NCBI RefSeq assembly: GCF_002024165.1 | Contig: NZ_MWQN01000003.1 | Location: 930,001-994,000 of the forward strand | Direction of reading: 5' to 3' | DNA from: Embleya scabrispora | GTDB lineage: Bacteria; Actinomycetota; Actinomycetes; Streptomycetales; Streptomycetaceae | DNA length: 64,000 nt | Shown here: positions 24,936 to 32,954 of the stretch, one piece after another | Numbering within the stretch: position 1 is the stretch's first letter | Layout: each line of letters begins with the position of its first letter | Made by a program: the position numbers and the translations under genes | Notes under the pieces: generated by a model | Seen by the model: the letters and a program-made list of their open reading frames with translations, nothing else | Database searches by the model: none | What the model was told of the DNA's origin: nothing

Positions 24936-25927
24936 CTCGTCCCCCGCTGCGCGTATCCGGCCACCGCGTCGACGTTGTTCTTGTCGACGAATCCGGGGCC
25001 GGTCAGGACCGGCTTGCCGCCGCCGACGGTGTTGGCGTTGTCCCGATACAGCTTGATCATCGTCACGGGCAGGTAGCCCTGGAGGTATTGCTGCTGGTCC
25101 ACCGCGAAGATGATCTTGCCGCCCTTGATCGCGGTGACCACGTCGGCGTTGAGGTCGAACGTGGCGATCTGCGCCTTGGAGTTCGCGTCGCCGACCGCAC
25201 CGACGGTGACCGCGGCGACCTGCGGGTTGAGCGCGAGCACGGCGTCGATCGAGGAGTCGGACTGGAGTGCGCCGCGGATCCGGGCCTGGGTGTCGGTGGG
25301 GTTGGCGATGTCGACCTGGAGGGTCTGCGTCGCGCCGCCGAAGCCGGCCTTGGCGCCGTCGCATCTCTGGTTCAGGCCGATGTTGCCCGCCTCGTGGATG
25401 ACGCACAACATCTTGGTCCGGCCCGCCTGCTTGAGCTTTGCGCCGGCCGCCTCGCCGGCGATCGACTCGTCCTGGCCGACATGCGCGATCGCGCCGAACT
25501 CGGCGGATCTGCTCTGCCCCGAGTTGATGGTGATCACCGGGATGCCCTTGGCGGTGGCCGCCTTGATCGAGTTGGCCAGCGCGTCCGGGTTGGCCATCGA
25601 GACCACGATCCCGCCCACCCCCTGGGTGACCGCGTTGTCGATCAACCGGGCCTGGCCGGCCGGGTCGCCGTTGCCCTGGTACTGGACGTCGACGCCCAGC
25701 TTCTTGCCGGCGTCCTGCGCGCCGTTCTGTACGACGCTCCAGAACGCGTCACCGGCCGAGCCGTGGGTGATCACGGCCACCGTGTTGTTGCCCTTGGCCG
25801 CGACCGTCGGGGCGCTGTTCGCGGTGTTCTCGGTGTCCGGGTCCGAACCGGAGGGACTGCTGCAGGCGGCGAGGACGAGCGCGGACATGCCGAGGGCTGC
25901 GGCGAATCCGAGGGAACGTCGGGGCAT
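24932..25927 (-). CDS. Sugar (inositol) ABC transporter substrate-binding lipoprotein
   Basis: A 331-residue periplasmic-binding-protein-fold (RbsB-like, peripla_BP_4) lipoprotein. Signal peptide with lipobox LVLAAC (Cys at residue 22). Mature domain has [32 protein letters not shown] and [18 protein letters not shown]. First gene of the importer-iolC-aldolase-iolB-iolD operon, with ATG at 25927. The 187 bases upstream contain two GACGTTCGG direct repeats (25944-25961) and a hairpin. Confidence 0.94.
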   Translation of the reverse strand: MPRRSLGFAAALGMSALVLAACSSPSGSDPDTENTANSAPTVAAKGNNTVAVITHGSAGDAFWSVVQNGAQDAGKKLGVDVQYQGNGDPAGQARLIDNAVTQGVGGIVVSMANPDALANSIKAATAKGIPVITINSGQSRSAEFGAIAHVGQDESIAGEAAGAKLKQAGRTKMLCVIHEAGNIGLNQRCDGAKAGFGGATQTLQVDIANPTDTQARIRGALQSDSSIDAVLALNPQVAAVTVGAVGDANSKAQIATFDLNADVVTAIKGGKIIFAVDQQQYLQGYLPVTMIKLYRDNANTVGGGKPVLTGPGFVDKNNVDAVAGYAQRGTR

Positions 25928-26030
25928 CGAATACTCCTCGTCAGGACGTTCGGGACGTTCGGGGAGGTGATGAGGTGAGGGGTGGGGATCGGGTGCGGCT
26001 CGGGTACGTGGCGGCTCGGCGTGCGCGGCG

Positions 26031-26051
26031 TACCGGGCGCCCGGCCCGGTA
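26031..26051. terminator. Hairpin between iolE and the importer operon
   Basis: TACCGGGC pairs with GCCCGGTA (8 bp) around a 5-base loop, in the 187-base gap after iolE on the minus strand. It may end or attenuate the iolG-iolE transcript. No T-run. Confidence 0.45.
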
Positions 26052-26114
26052 GGTGTGTCGTACCCCGACCGGGCGACCGAACCCGCCCGCCGCGCCGCAC
26101 CCGGCGCCCAACGG

Positions 26115-27002
26115 TCAGTTGCCGCGCAGGTGGGCCAGGCCGCGCGCGGTGTCCCGGCGCGGCAGGTCCGCGTCGGCCGGGTCGTCGCCGAGACGCGTGT
26201 CCTGTTCGAGGACGTACCAGTTCCGATAGCCCGCCGCGCGCAGCGTCGCCACTATCTCGGCCACCGGGACGTCGCCCTCGCCGAGCGGGCGGTATATGCC
26301 GCGTCCGACCGCCTCGGCGTAGCTCAGCGCGCCGGACCGCACCAGCGCGGCGGTGTCCGCGTGTACGTCCTTCAGGTGCACGTGCCCGATCCGATCGGGG
26401 TGGCGGCGGACCAGGTCGAGCGGGTCGGTGCCGCCGATCAGCAGGTGGCCGGTGTCCAGGCACAGCGCCAGGGTGCTGTCCCGGAGGAAACGTTCGACCT
26501 CGGCCGCGTTCTCCACGTGGGTGCCGACATGCGGGTGCAGCGTGGCGCGCAGGCCGCGGTCGGCCGCGATCCGGGCGATCTCCTCGGCGGTGGCGATCAG
26601 TTGCCCCCACTGCGCGTCGGACAACTCCGGTCGGGTGTCGTAGCCGTCCAGGCCGGTGGCGGCGGCCAGCACCAGTACCTCGCCGCCGGCCGCGGCGATC
26701 AGTTCGACGGTGTGTGCGGCGGCGGCCAGCGTCTGCGCCAGGCGGTGCGGGTCGTGCAGGACCAGGGCGGCGAAGGAGCCGACCAGGGCCAACCCGTGGC
26801 CGGCCAACACGCCCTCGAGCGCGGCGGGATCGTCCGGCAGGTAGCCGGGCGGGCCCAGTTCGGTGGCGGTCAGGCCGAGGTCGGCCATCTCGCCGAGCAC
26901 GGTGTCCACCGGGAGCATCGGGCCCCAGCCGGGCACCTCGCACACGCCCCACGTGATCGGCGCGCCCGCGAGCCGCAGGTCGGCTCCCGCCGGGGCGCTC
27001 AC
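26115..27002 (-). CDS. iolE: Inosose dehydratase-type TIM-barrel protein
   Basis: A 295-residue AP-endonuclease-2-fold sugar isomerase/dehydratase. The N-terminal APITWGVCEVPGWGPML is typical of IolE and relatives. Metal ligands appear in ATLHPHVGTHVE, LCLDTGHLLIGG and HVHLKDVHADTAAL. GTG at 27002 overlaps the iolG stop (GTGA). IolE removes water from 2-keto-myo-inositol, giving the substrate of IolD. An inosose isomerase (IolI-like) is the alternative. Confidence 0.87.
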   Translation of the reverse strand: MSAPAGADLRLAGAPITWGVCEVPGWGPMLPVDTVLGEMADLGLTATELGPPGYLPDDPAALEGVLAGHGLALVGSFAALVLHDPHRLAQTLAAAAHTVELIAAAGGEVLVLAAATGLDGYDTRPELSDAQWGQLIATAEEIARIAADRGLRATLHPHVGTHVENAAEVERFLRDSTLALCLDTGHLLIGGTDPLDLVRRHPDRIGHVHLKDVHADTAALVRSGALSYAEAVGRGIYRPLGEGDVPVAEIVATLRAAGYRNWYVLEQDTRLGDDPADADLPRRDTARGLAHLRGN

Positions 27003-28033
27003 GACGCCGCCTCGCCGACCGCCGACACCGCCGGGTCGACGGCCGGCAGGTCCGGAACCACCGGGCGCCCCTCGCGCCGCGACCGCTCGCAGGCCTCGGC
27101 CAGGATCAGGCTGCCCAGCGAGTCGCGCACCGGCGACGGGTTGGCCATCCGCCCGGCGACCACCTCGACGAACACCCGCATCTCGTTGCCGTACGCCCGG
27201 GCGAAGCGCTCCGGGAAGCCCGGATAGGCGTCCGGCCCGGCCTGCGGCCCGTCCTCCTCCAGGGAGGTCAGCGGGGTGCGCGGGTCCAGGCCCACCGCGA
27301 GCGACTGGGCCGAACCCAGTACCTCGATGCGGTGGTCGTATCCCGCCGGGTCGTGCCGCCCGCCGGTGAGCACCGCGTGCGCCCCGCCGGCGAAGCGCAG
27401 CAGGACGACCGCGTTGTCCACGTCGTCGGCGTCCGCGAACGCCTGGTCGACCAGCACCGACCCACTGGCGTACACCTCGACCACGGGTTCGCCGATCAGC
27501 CACGGCACCGCGTCCAGGTCGTGGATCAGCAGGTCGCGGAAGATCCCGCCGGACGCGGGCAGGTAGCCGAAGTCTGGCGGCGCGGCATCCTGACCGACCG
27601 CGCGGACCAGGTAGGGCGTACCCGTCTCACCCGCGTCGAGGCGCCGCTTCAGCTCGACCACCGCCGGGTCGAACCGGCGCTGGAAGCCGACCAGTACCGG
27701 CACCCCGCTCGCCTCCACCTCGGCGATCAGCGCGCGCATCGCCGGCACGTCCGACGCGATCGGCTTCTCGCACAGCGTCGGCACGCCGGCGGCGACGGTG
27801 CGCCGCACCATCTCCGGGTGGGTGTCGGTGGGCGTGGCCACCACGACCCCGTCCACCTCGCGGAGCAGGGTGTCGAGGTCGGCGACCGCCTCGGCGCCGA
27901 TCTCGCGGGCGACGGCGTCCGCGCGCCCCGGTTGGGGATCGAACAGGACGAGTTTGTCGACCGTCTCCAGGTCGGTGAGGTTGCGCGCGTGCATCGCGCC
28001 GATCCGCCCCACGCCTGCGACTCCGATACGCAT
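26999..28033 (-). CDS. iolG: Inositol 2-dehydrogenase (Gfo/Idh/MocA family)
   Basis: A 344-residue NAD-dependent oxidoreductase, first step of inositol breakdown. Rossmann motif GVAGVGRIGAMHARNL at residues 4-19, the family motif LCEKPIASDV with catalytic Lys, and GGIFRDLLIHDLDAVPWLIG with the catalytic Asp/His. ATG 28033 gives the canonical MRIGV start; ATG 28042 (MNLMRIGV) is an alternative only two bases from GGAG. First gene of the iolG-iolE operon, directly downstream of LacI-type operators. Confidence 0.93.
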   Translation of the reverse strand: MRIGVAGVGRIGAMHARNLTDLETVDKLVLFDPQPGRADAVAREIGAEAVADLDTLLREVDGVVVATPTDTHPEMVRRTVAAGVPTLCEKPIASDVPAMRALIAEVEASGVPVLVGFQRRFDPAVVELKRRLDAGETGTPYLVRAVGQDAAPPDFGYLPASGGIFRDLLIHDLDAVPWLIGEPVVEVYASGSVLVDQAFADADDVDNAVVLLRFAGGAHAVLTGGRHDPAGYDHRIEVLGSAQSLAVGLDPRTPLTSLEEDGPQAGPDAYPGFPERFARAYGNEMRVFVEVVAGRMANPSPVRDSLGSLILAEACERSRREGRPVVPDLPAVDPAVSAVGEAAS

Positions 28034-28108
28034 CAGATTCATTTCTCCAGTGGGCTGGTGCAACTTGGCAGTCGAGCCGATCGAGGAGCCTCCCCGGATC
28101 CGCCCGAC

Positions 28109-28118
28109 GGAGCGCTCC
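28109..28118. promoter_or_regulatory. iol operator core 1
   Basis: GGAGCGCTCC, the core of the palindrome found twice more in this region, lies in the iolG leader about 75 bases before the gene. It lacks the flanking TT/AA, so is probably a weaker site for the LacI-type regulator. Confidence 0.6.
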
Positions 28119-28140
28119 GTGCGTTGACGCGCTCCGCCCT

Positions 28141-28154
28141 TTGGAGCGCTCCAA
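28141..28154. promoter_or_regulatory. iol operator 2 (perfect LacI-type palindrome)
   Basis: TTGGAGCGCTCCAA is a 14-bp perfect palindrome with the central CG of LacI-family operators. It lies just downstream of the predicted iolG start of transcription, a position that blocks elongation or open-complex formation. Confidence 0.85.
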
Positions 28155-28172
28155 TCCGAGAACGCCCCAAGA

Positions 28173-28199
28173 CTGATACTCGCCGTCCGAGCATGTCAA
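28173..28199 (-). promoter_or_regulatory. Putative iolG promoter
   Basis: On the minus strand TTGACA (28199-28194) is followed after 15 bases by TATCAG (28178-28173). The -35 is consensus; the spacer is shorter than the ideal 17. Transcription would start near 28166, just before operator 2. Confidence 0.55.
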
Positions 28200-28301
28200 G
28201 GGTCACGCGCCTCGCTGGCCGAACGTCGTCGACACACCCGGATCAGTGGGCATTACAGCCATTCGCCGGGTCGGTCGCGGCGGCTCGGGCCGGATCGGCG
28301 T

Positions 28302-28311
28302 GAGCGCTCCA
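28302..28311. promoter_or_regulatory. iol operator half-conserved copy 3
   Basis: GAGCGCTCCA matches 10 of the 14 palindrome positions and abuts the perfect copy at 28316, so two dimers could bind side by side near the LacI gene promoter. Confidence 0.45.
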
Positions 28312-28315
28312 CGCG

Positions 28316-28329
28316 TTGGAGCGCTCCAA
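28316..28329. promoter_or_regulatory. iol operator 4 (perfect LacI-type palindrome)
   Basis: A second exact TTGGAGCGCTCCAA, 162 bases from copy 2 within the same divergent region. It overlaps a possible -35 (TTGGAG) for the regulator gene, consistent with autoregulation, and the spacing to copy 2 would allow looping. Confidence 0.85.
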
Positions 28330-28580
28330 ACACTCCTAGCGTGTATCTTCGGTTCAGGTTGTCGGTCGGGGTCCCGGTGTGGCCGGGGTCCGGCCGCGGG
28401 GATCGTGGGGATCACGGCGCCGAGGTTCGGACGCCGGGTGGACGGGGCGCGGTTGTGCGGGTCGCGCCTGCACCGTGACGTCGGTGTCGTCGAGTCGTCG
28501 GCACGGGTCGATGCCACCGAGCCGGCCGGCGGCGCGCCGTCGGGTCGACAACGCCGCATTCGGGAGAAAGGTGAGCATCA

Positions 28581-29582
28581 GTGTCCGGTCCCACCCTCGA
28601 GGACGTCGCCGCCCGCGCCGGGGTCTCCCGCTCCCTCGTGTCGTTGGTGATGCGCGACTCGCCCAAGGTCAGCGAGGGCCGGCGCCGAGCCGTGCTCGCC
28701 GCCGCCCGCGAGTTGGGCTACCGCCCCAACCTCAACGCCCGCACGCTGGCCACCGGCAACAGCAGCACGCTCGGCGTGATGATCTCCGATCTGCACAACC
28801 CGTACTTCGCCGAGGTGGTCGACGGCGTCGAGGCCGCCGCGCACGACAACGGCATGGAGATCATCCTGGGCACCGGTGGGCGCCGACCCGCGCACGAGCG
28901 CCGCAGCGTCGAGCGCCTGCTCCAGTTCCGCCCGGCCGGCCTGCTCCTGCTCGGCCCCGTGGTGGAGACCGCGGCGATCGAGGAGGCCGCCTCCCAGGTG
29001 CCCACCGTCCTGGTCGCCCGCAGCGTCCGGGCGGGACACGTGGACACGGTCAACGACGACGGTGCCACCGGATCGGCGCTGGCCGTCGAGCACCTGGCCG
29101 CGCTCGGCCACCGCGACATCGTGCACGTGGACGGCGGTGGCGGCTCGCAGTCGTCGGTCCGCCGTCGGGGCTACGAACAGGCGATGCGGCGACTGGCGTT
29201 GGCCCGCCACCTGCGCGTGGTGCCGAGCGAGTACACCGACATCGGCGGCGCCGAGGCCGCCCGCGTCCTCCTGGCCGGCGACGCGCTTCCGACCGCGATC
29301 GTCGCGGCCAACGACTTCAACGCGGTCGGCATCATCGGCGAACTGTCCGAGGCGGGCGTCCGGGTACCCCAGGACGTGTCGGTGATCGGCTACGACAACA
29401 CCCACCTGGCCGGGCTCCGACACATCGGGCTGACCACGATCAACCAGCCGAGGGAGGAGATGGGCCGGCTCGCCACCGAGACCCTGCTCCAACGCCTGCG
29501 CGGCGAACGCACCCGGGCCGCCCGTCATCTGCTGCACCCCGAACTCGTCGTCCGCACCAGCACGGGCGCGCCGAGGGGTTGA
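28581..29582 (+). CDS. LacI-family regulator of inositol catabolism
   Basis: A 333-residue repressor. The N-terminal helix-turn-helix reads TLEDVAARAGVSRSLVSLVM (about residues 5-24) with the hinge YRPNLNARTLATG. The effector domain has LGVMISDLHNPYFAEVVDGV and VSVIGYDNTHLAGLRHIGLTTI. GTG at 28581 with AAAGGTGA upstream. Divergent from iolG, and paired palindromes in the shared region make it the likely iol repressor, with inositol or a breakdown product as inducer (inference). The leader of the gene is long, about 230 bases. Confidence 0.92.
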   Translation: MSGPTLEDVAARAGVSRSLVSLVMRDSPKVSEGRRRAVLAAARELGYRPNLNARTLATGNSSTLGVMISDLHNPYFAEVVDGVEAAAHDNGMEIILGTGGRRPAHERRSVERLLQFRPAGLLLLGPVVETAAIEEAASQVPTVLVARSVRAGHVDTVNDDGATGSALAVEHLAALGHRDIVHVDGGGGSQSSVRRRGYEQAMRRLALARHLRVVPSEYTDIGGAEAARVLLAGDALPTAIVAANDFNAVGIIGELSEAGVRVPQDVSVIGYDNTHLAGLRHIGLTTINQPREEMGRLATETLLQRLRGERTRAARHLLHPELVVRTSTGAPRG

Positions 29583-29933
29583 GCACACACCGGGCACGGA
29601 GCGCCGATGCCCGAGTCGTCCCGGTTCAGCGGCCGGCCGCCCTGCGCCGCCCCGCCTCCTTGCCGCGCCGGGACCGGTCCGATGCCACACCGGCGATCAT
29701 GCGAAGGGCCGGCGCGCCTGTTCGACCACGCCCCACGGTCGGGGGTGTGGTCGAGCCGACCCGGCCCCTCGTCGCATCGATAACCCCTGGGTTAACCCCG
29801 GTTCCGGGATCGGCCGTTGTTCGGGAGCGGCGCACCCGCGAATCTTGAGGTGTCGGAAGGAACGGCACGGCGGACCACCGCGGAAAGCCACCGCCCCGAC
29901 GCCCAACACCTCACCACCACACGGGAGTTCATC
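29583..29933. other. Intergenic region after the LacI gene
   Basis: No gene supported. It contains the hairpin at 29722-29754 and an imperfect palindrome AACCCCTGGGTTAACCCC near 29783-29800. The leader of the DUF1772 gene occupies the right part. Confidence 0.6.
29722..29754. terminator. Hairpin, probable terminator
   Basis: TCGACCAC pairs with GTGGTCGA, extended inward by CCCC/GGGG with one bulged pair, 140 bases after the LacI gene stop. No T-run follows. Confidence 0.6.
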
Positions 29934-30473
29934 ATGGCCGCGATCGACCGCACCCTCACCGCCGCCCCGACCGCCACGGCCCGCACGCGCAAGAGCGTCG
30001 GCCGCTGGCTGGCCGCCGGCGCCGTCACCAACACCCTGATGGCCGGCACCTACGTCGCCTTCTCCGCGGCCGTGATGCCCTGGCTCGGCACCAAGAGCGA
30101 CGCCGACTTCGTGACCACCATGCAGGACATCAACACCGGCATCGAGAACCCGCTGTTCTTCGCGGTCTTCACCGCCGCCATGGCCGCCCCCGCCGTCGCC
30201 GCCTGGAAACTCCGCAGGCTCGGCGGCGGCACCGCCCTGAAGTGGGCCCTCGCCGCCCTCGCCCTCTACACCACCACCGTCCTGACCACCTCCGGCATCA
30301 ACGTCCCCCTCAACCAGATGCTCGCCCACGCCGGCACCACCGACCCCACCAAGACCCGCACCGACTTCGAAACCACCTGGAACATCTGGAACGGCATCCG
30401 CGCCGTGCTGTCCACCGCCGCCGCCGTCGCCATGGTCAAGGCCGTCCGCCTGCACCGCCGCAACCGCGTCTGA
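29934..30473 (+). CDS. DUF1772 (anthrone oxygenase-like) membrane protein
   Basis: A 179-residue protein with four hydrophobic segments (about residues 25-45, 75-100, 105-125, 155-170). It ends each half with the family pattern ENPLFFAVFTAAMAAPAVAA and INVPLNQMLAHAGTTDPTKT...WNIWNGIRAVLS. DUF1772 includes small membrane proteins similar to anthrone oxygenases, but most members are of unknown function. ATG at 29934 has GGGAG seven bases upstream. Monocistronic. Confidence 0.87.
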   Translation: MAAIDRTLTAAPTATARTRKSVGRWLAAGAVTNTLMAGTYVAFSAAVMPWLGTKSDADFVTTMQDINTGIENPLFFAVFTAAMAAPAVAAWKLRRLGGGTALKWALAALALYTTTVLTTSGINVPLNQMLAHAGTTDPTKTRTDFETTWNIWNGIRAVLSTAAAVAMVKAVRLHRRNRV

Positions 30474-30586
30474 TCCGCGCCGTGCACTTCCGCGCACCAG
30501 GCCCGCCGCGCGACATTCGGGACGACCCCGGGAGTCCGGACGCGAACGATGATGTTCCCGGCCGGACTCCCCTTCCCCGCGGCGGC

Positions 30587-30964
30587 TCAGCCCCGATGCG
30601 ACGCCGTCGACGGCTGCCGACCGCGCACCGTGGGCAGCAACAGGGCCAGGGCCAGGATCGTCACACCATCGGATCCGACGGCGAACGCCGCGCCGACCGT
30701 GGACATCTCGGTGAGGAAGAACGCGGGCGCCGCCAACACGAGAGATCCCGCGCGTGATCCGACGACCGCGAGCAGACCGCGACGATGGCCGGACCACGCG
30801 AAGAACGCGCCGACCACGGTGATCGAGCCGAGCCCGAAGCCGACGACGAGCACCCAGGTCGGCGGGGCGTCGTCGACACCGATCGCCAACAGGCTCGCCA
30901 TCTCCAGGAATCCCAGGATCGACGACAGAACAAAACCGACGGTGAACGCGCGAGTGCGGTGCAT
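30587..30964 (-). CDS. Small four-helix membrane protein
   Basis: A 125-residue integral membrane protein of unknown family. Four hydrophobic segments are clear: AFTVGFVLSSILGFLEMASLL, WVLVVGFGLGSITVVGAFFA, LLAVVGSRAGSLVLAAPAFF, and VGAAFAVGSDGVTILALALL. ATG at 30964 has GGAGGGCTC before it. It faces the DUF1772 gene (convergent) and diverges from the IclR gene. Confidence 0.8.
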   Translation of the reverse strand: MHRTRAFTVGFVLSSILGFLEMASLLAIGVDDAPPTWVLVVGFGLGSITVVGAFFAWSGHRRGLLAVVGSRAGSLVLAAPAFFLTEMSTVGAAFAVGSDGVTILALALLLPTVRGRQPSTASHRG

Positions 30965-31251
30965 GAGCCCTCCGAGGCCGACATGACTGGCATCCTGGGG
31001 AGTTCGTGTTCGACCACCGGCCCCGACACCCGGCCGCCCCGCACGGCGCACGGCGCCCGCGTCCGCGGCACGCCGGCCCCCGCGCGAGTGGGTCCCGACC
31101 GCGCGTCTCCCCCGACCGCGATGCCCCGACCCGTGCGGCGATGGCCCACGAAAGCAGTGTGTGGCCCGGTGCGTTCCGGCGCCGGCCGGAGGGGTCACTG
31201 AGTGAACCCGGTACCCGAGCGGCAGCGACGAAGCGCGGTCATAGTGGGCCA

Positions 31252-32040
31252 ATGGACGATCACACCGTCACCGGACGTGTCATCGCGGTACTCGACGCGG
31301 TCGCCGCCCAGCGCACCCCCGCTTCGCTGGCCGAACTGACCCGCCGTACCACGATTCCCAAACCGACCGTGCGACGCATCGCGCACGACCTGGTCCGCCG
31401 CAGATTGCTGGACCGTTGCGGCCACCGCTATCGGCTCGGCAGCCGATTACTGGATCTGGGCATGCGTGCCGCGGCACAGCAGGGCCTGCATCGCATCGGC
31501 ACCCCGCATGTCCAGGACCTTTTCGCCCGCACCGGGGAGATCGTCTGGATCAATACGTTCACCGAGAGCGCACTGACCCTGGTGGGCACCGCGTTCGGCG
31601 CCAACCGGGCCCAGGACGTGCGGCGCGGCGGCTGGCCGCTGCCGATCGACAGCCCCGCCTTCCCGAACACCGCCGTCGGCCGGGTGCTGATGGCCCGCCG
31701 ACCGGACCTGGTCGAGCACCTGCGCGCCCGCCCGCCGGCTCCGCTCACCCGCTACGCCGCCGGTTCGTGGGCACGGCTCGACGCCGCGATCGACGTGGTC
31801 CGGGACACCGGGATCGCGGTCGAGCGGGAGCAGTGTCTGCTCGGCTACTCCTGTGTGGCCACCGGACTGCACGCTCCGGACGGCGAGTTGGTCGGGATGA
31901 TCGGCATCACCGGCCGCGTCGGCTCCTTCGACGCACACCGCGCGGCCCGCCCGCTGCGGTCCGCGGCCCTCGAGATCGACCGGGCGTTCGCGGTCGCCCA
32001 CGCCGCGCCCTTCGCGGAGATCGCGACGATCGGGCGCTGA
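31252..32040 (+). CDS. IclR-family transcriptional regulator with a TTA codon
   Basis: A 262-residue regulator. Winged helix at residues 5-65 (LAELTRRTTIPKPTVRRIAH) and the IclR ligand domain (TGEIVWINTFTESALTLVGT; AVGRVLMARRP; GYSCVATGLHAPDGELVGMI). ATG at 31252. In-frame leucine codon TTA at 31447-31449: in Streptomyces such codons are read by the developmentally timed bldA tRNA, so the protein is probably made late. No obvious target operon is adjacent except the divergent membrane gene. Confidence 0.9.
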   Translation: MDDHTVTGRVIAVLDAVAAQRTPASLAELTRRTTIPKPTVRRIAHDLVRRRLLDRCGHRYRLGSRLLDLGMRAAAQQGLHRIGTPHVQDLFARTGEIVWINTFTESALTLVGTAFGANRAQDVRRGGWPLPIDSPAFPNTAVGRVLMARRPDLVEHLRARPPAPLTRYAAGSWARLDAAIDVVRDTGIAVEREQCLLGYSCVATGLHAPDGELVGMIGITGRVGSFDAHRAARPLRSAALEIDRAFAVAHAAPFAEIATIGR

Positions 32041-32050
32041 CGTGCGACAC

Positions 32051-32095
32051 GCCGCCGCCGACCATGAGCGTACGGCGCGAACGGTCGGCGGCGGC
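32051..32095. terminator. Bidirectional terminator between IclR and SDR genes
   Basis: GCCGCCGCCGACC and GGTCGGCGGCGGC form a perfect 13-bp stem with a 19-base loop between two convergent genes, 10 bases after the IclR stop. Confidence 0.75.
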
Positions 32096-32168
32096 CGACC
32101 CGCGGGCGCGATGGCGACATCGCGGCCGCGGGGGCTCGTGCGCGGATCGAACCCGCGTGTGGCCGGGG

Positions 32169-32954
32169 CTACATCGGGGTGACGTACGCCCCCGCGATGC
32201 CGCCGTCGACCAGGAACTCGGCCGCGTTCACGAACGACGCGTCGTCGCTGGCCAGGAACGCGACCGCGGCGGCCAGTTCCTCGGGCTCGGCGAACCGGCC
32301 CACCGGGATGTGCACCAGGCGCCGCGCGGCCCGCTCGGGGTCCTTGGCGAACAACTCCTTCAGCAGCGGCGTGTTCACCGGTCCCGGGCACAGCGCGTTG
32401 ACCCGGATGCCCTCGCGGGCGAACTGCACACCCAACTCGCGCGACATCGCGAGCACGCCGCCCTTGGACGCGGTGTAGGAGATCTGCGAGGTCGCCGCGC
32501 CCATCACCGCGACGAACGACGCGGTGTTGATGATCGAACCCCGGCCCTGCCGGCGCATGTACGGCAACGCGGCCTTGCAGCACAGGAACACCGAGGTCAG
32601 GTTGACCTCCTGGACCCGGCGCCAGGCGTCCAGACCGGTGGTCAGGATCGAGTCGTCGTCGGGAGGCGAGATGCCGGCGTTGTTGAACGCGACGTCCACC
32701 GAGCCGTAGGCGTCGAACGCGGCCTTGAACAGCGCCTCGACCTGCTCCTCGTTCGTCACGTCGACCCGGACGAACAGGCCGCCCACCTCGGCGGCGGCGG
32801 CCTTGCCCGACGCCTCGTCGATGTCGGCGCACACCACGTTGGCGCCCTCGGAGGCCAGGCGCCGGGCGGTGGCCAGGCCGATTCCGCTGCCCGCTCCCGT
32901 GACGACGGCGGTACGGCCGACCAGGCGGCGGCACACGGGGGTCTGCTCGGTCAC
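32169..32954 (-). CDS. Short-chain dehydrogenase (SDR), likely alcohol step of amine pathway
   Basis: A 261-residue classical SDR with cofactor motif VVTGAGSGIGLATARRL, VDVAFNNAGI, and catalytic Ser in NTASF with Tyr/Lys in SYTASKGG. The acidic Asp in CADID after the second strand suggests NAD rather than NADP. GTG at 32954 follows the aldehyde dehydrogenase TAA with no gap. In the gamma-glutamylethanolamide route an alcohol dehydrogenase is needed between the ligase and the aldehyde dehydrogenase, and this gene could provide it (inference). Confidence 0.88.
   Translation of the reverse strand: MTEQTPVCRRLVGRTAVVTGAGSGIGLATARRLASEGANVVCADIDEASGKAAAAEVGGLFVRVDVTNEEQVEALFKAAFDAYGSVDVAFNNAGISPPDDDSILTTGLDAWRRVQEVNLTSVFLCCKAALPYMRRQGRGSIINTASFVAVMGAATSQISYTASKGGVLAMSRELGVQFAREGIRVNALCPGPVNTPLLKELFAKDPERAARRLVHIPVGRFAEPEELAAAVAFLASDDASFVNAAEFLVDGGIAGAYVTPM

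Noticed and set aside
23658..25076. Long plus-strand open frames antisense to the inositol importer and many similar long frames elsewhere
   Set aside because: They are antisense shadows expected in about 72 percent GC coding DNA; the opposite strand holds recognisable proteins.
32169..32954. SDR as a plain 3-oxoacyl-ACP reductase (FabG)
   Set aside because: Motifs alone allow it, but it is fused by gap-free coupling to the aldehyde dehydrogenase and ligase genes, so a role in the amine pathway is preferred.
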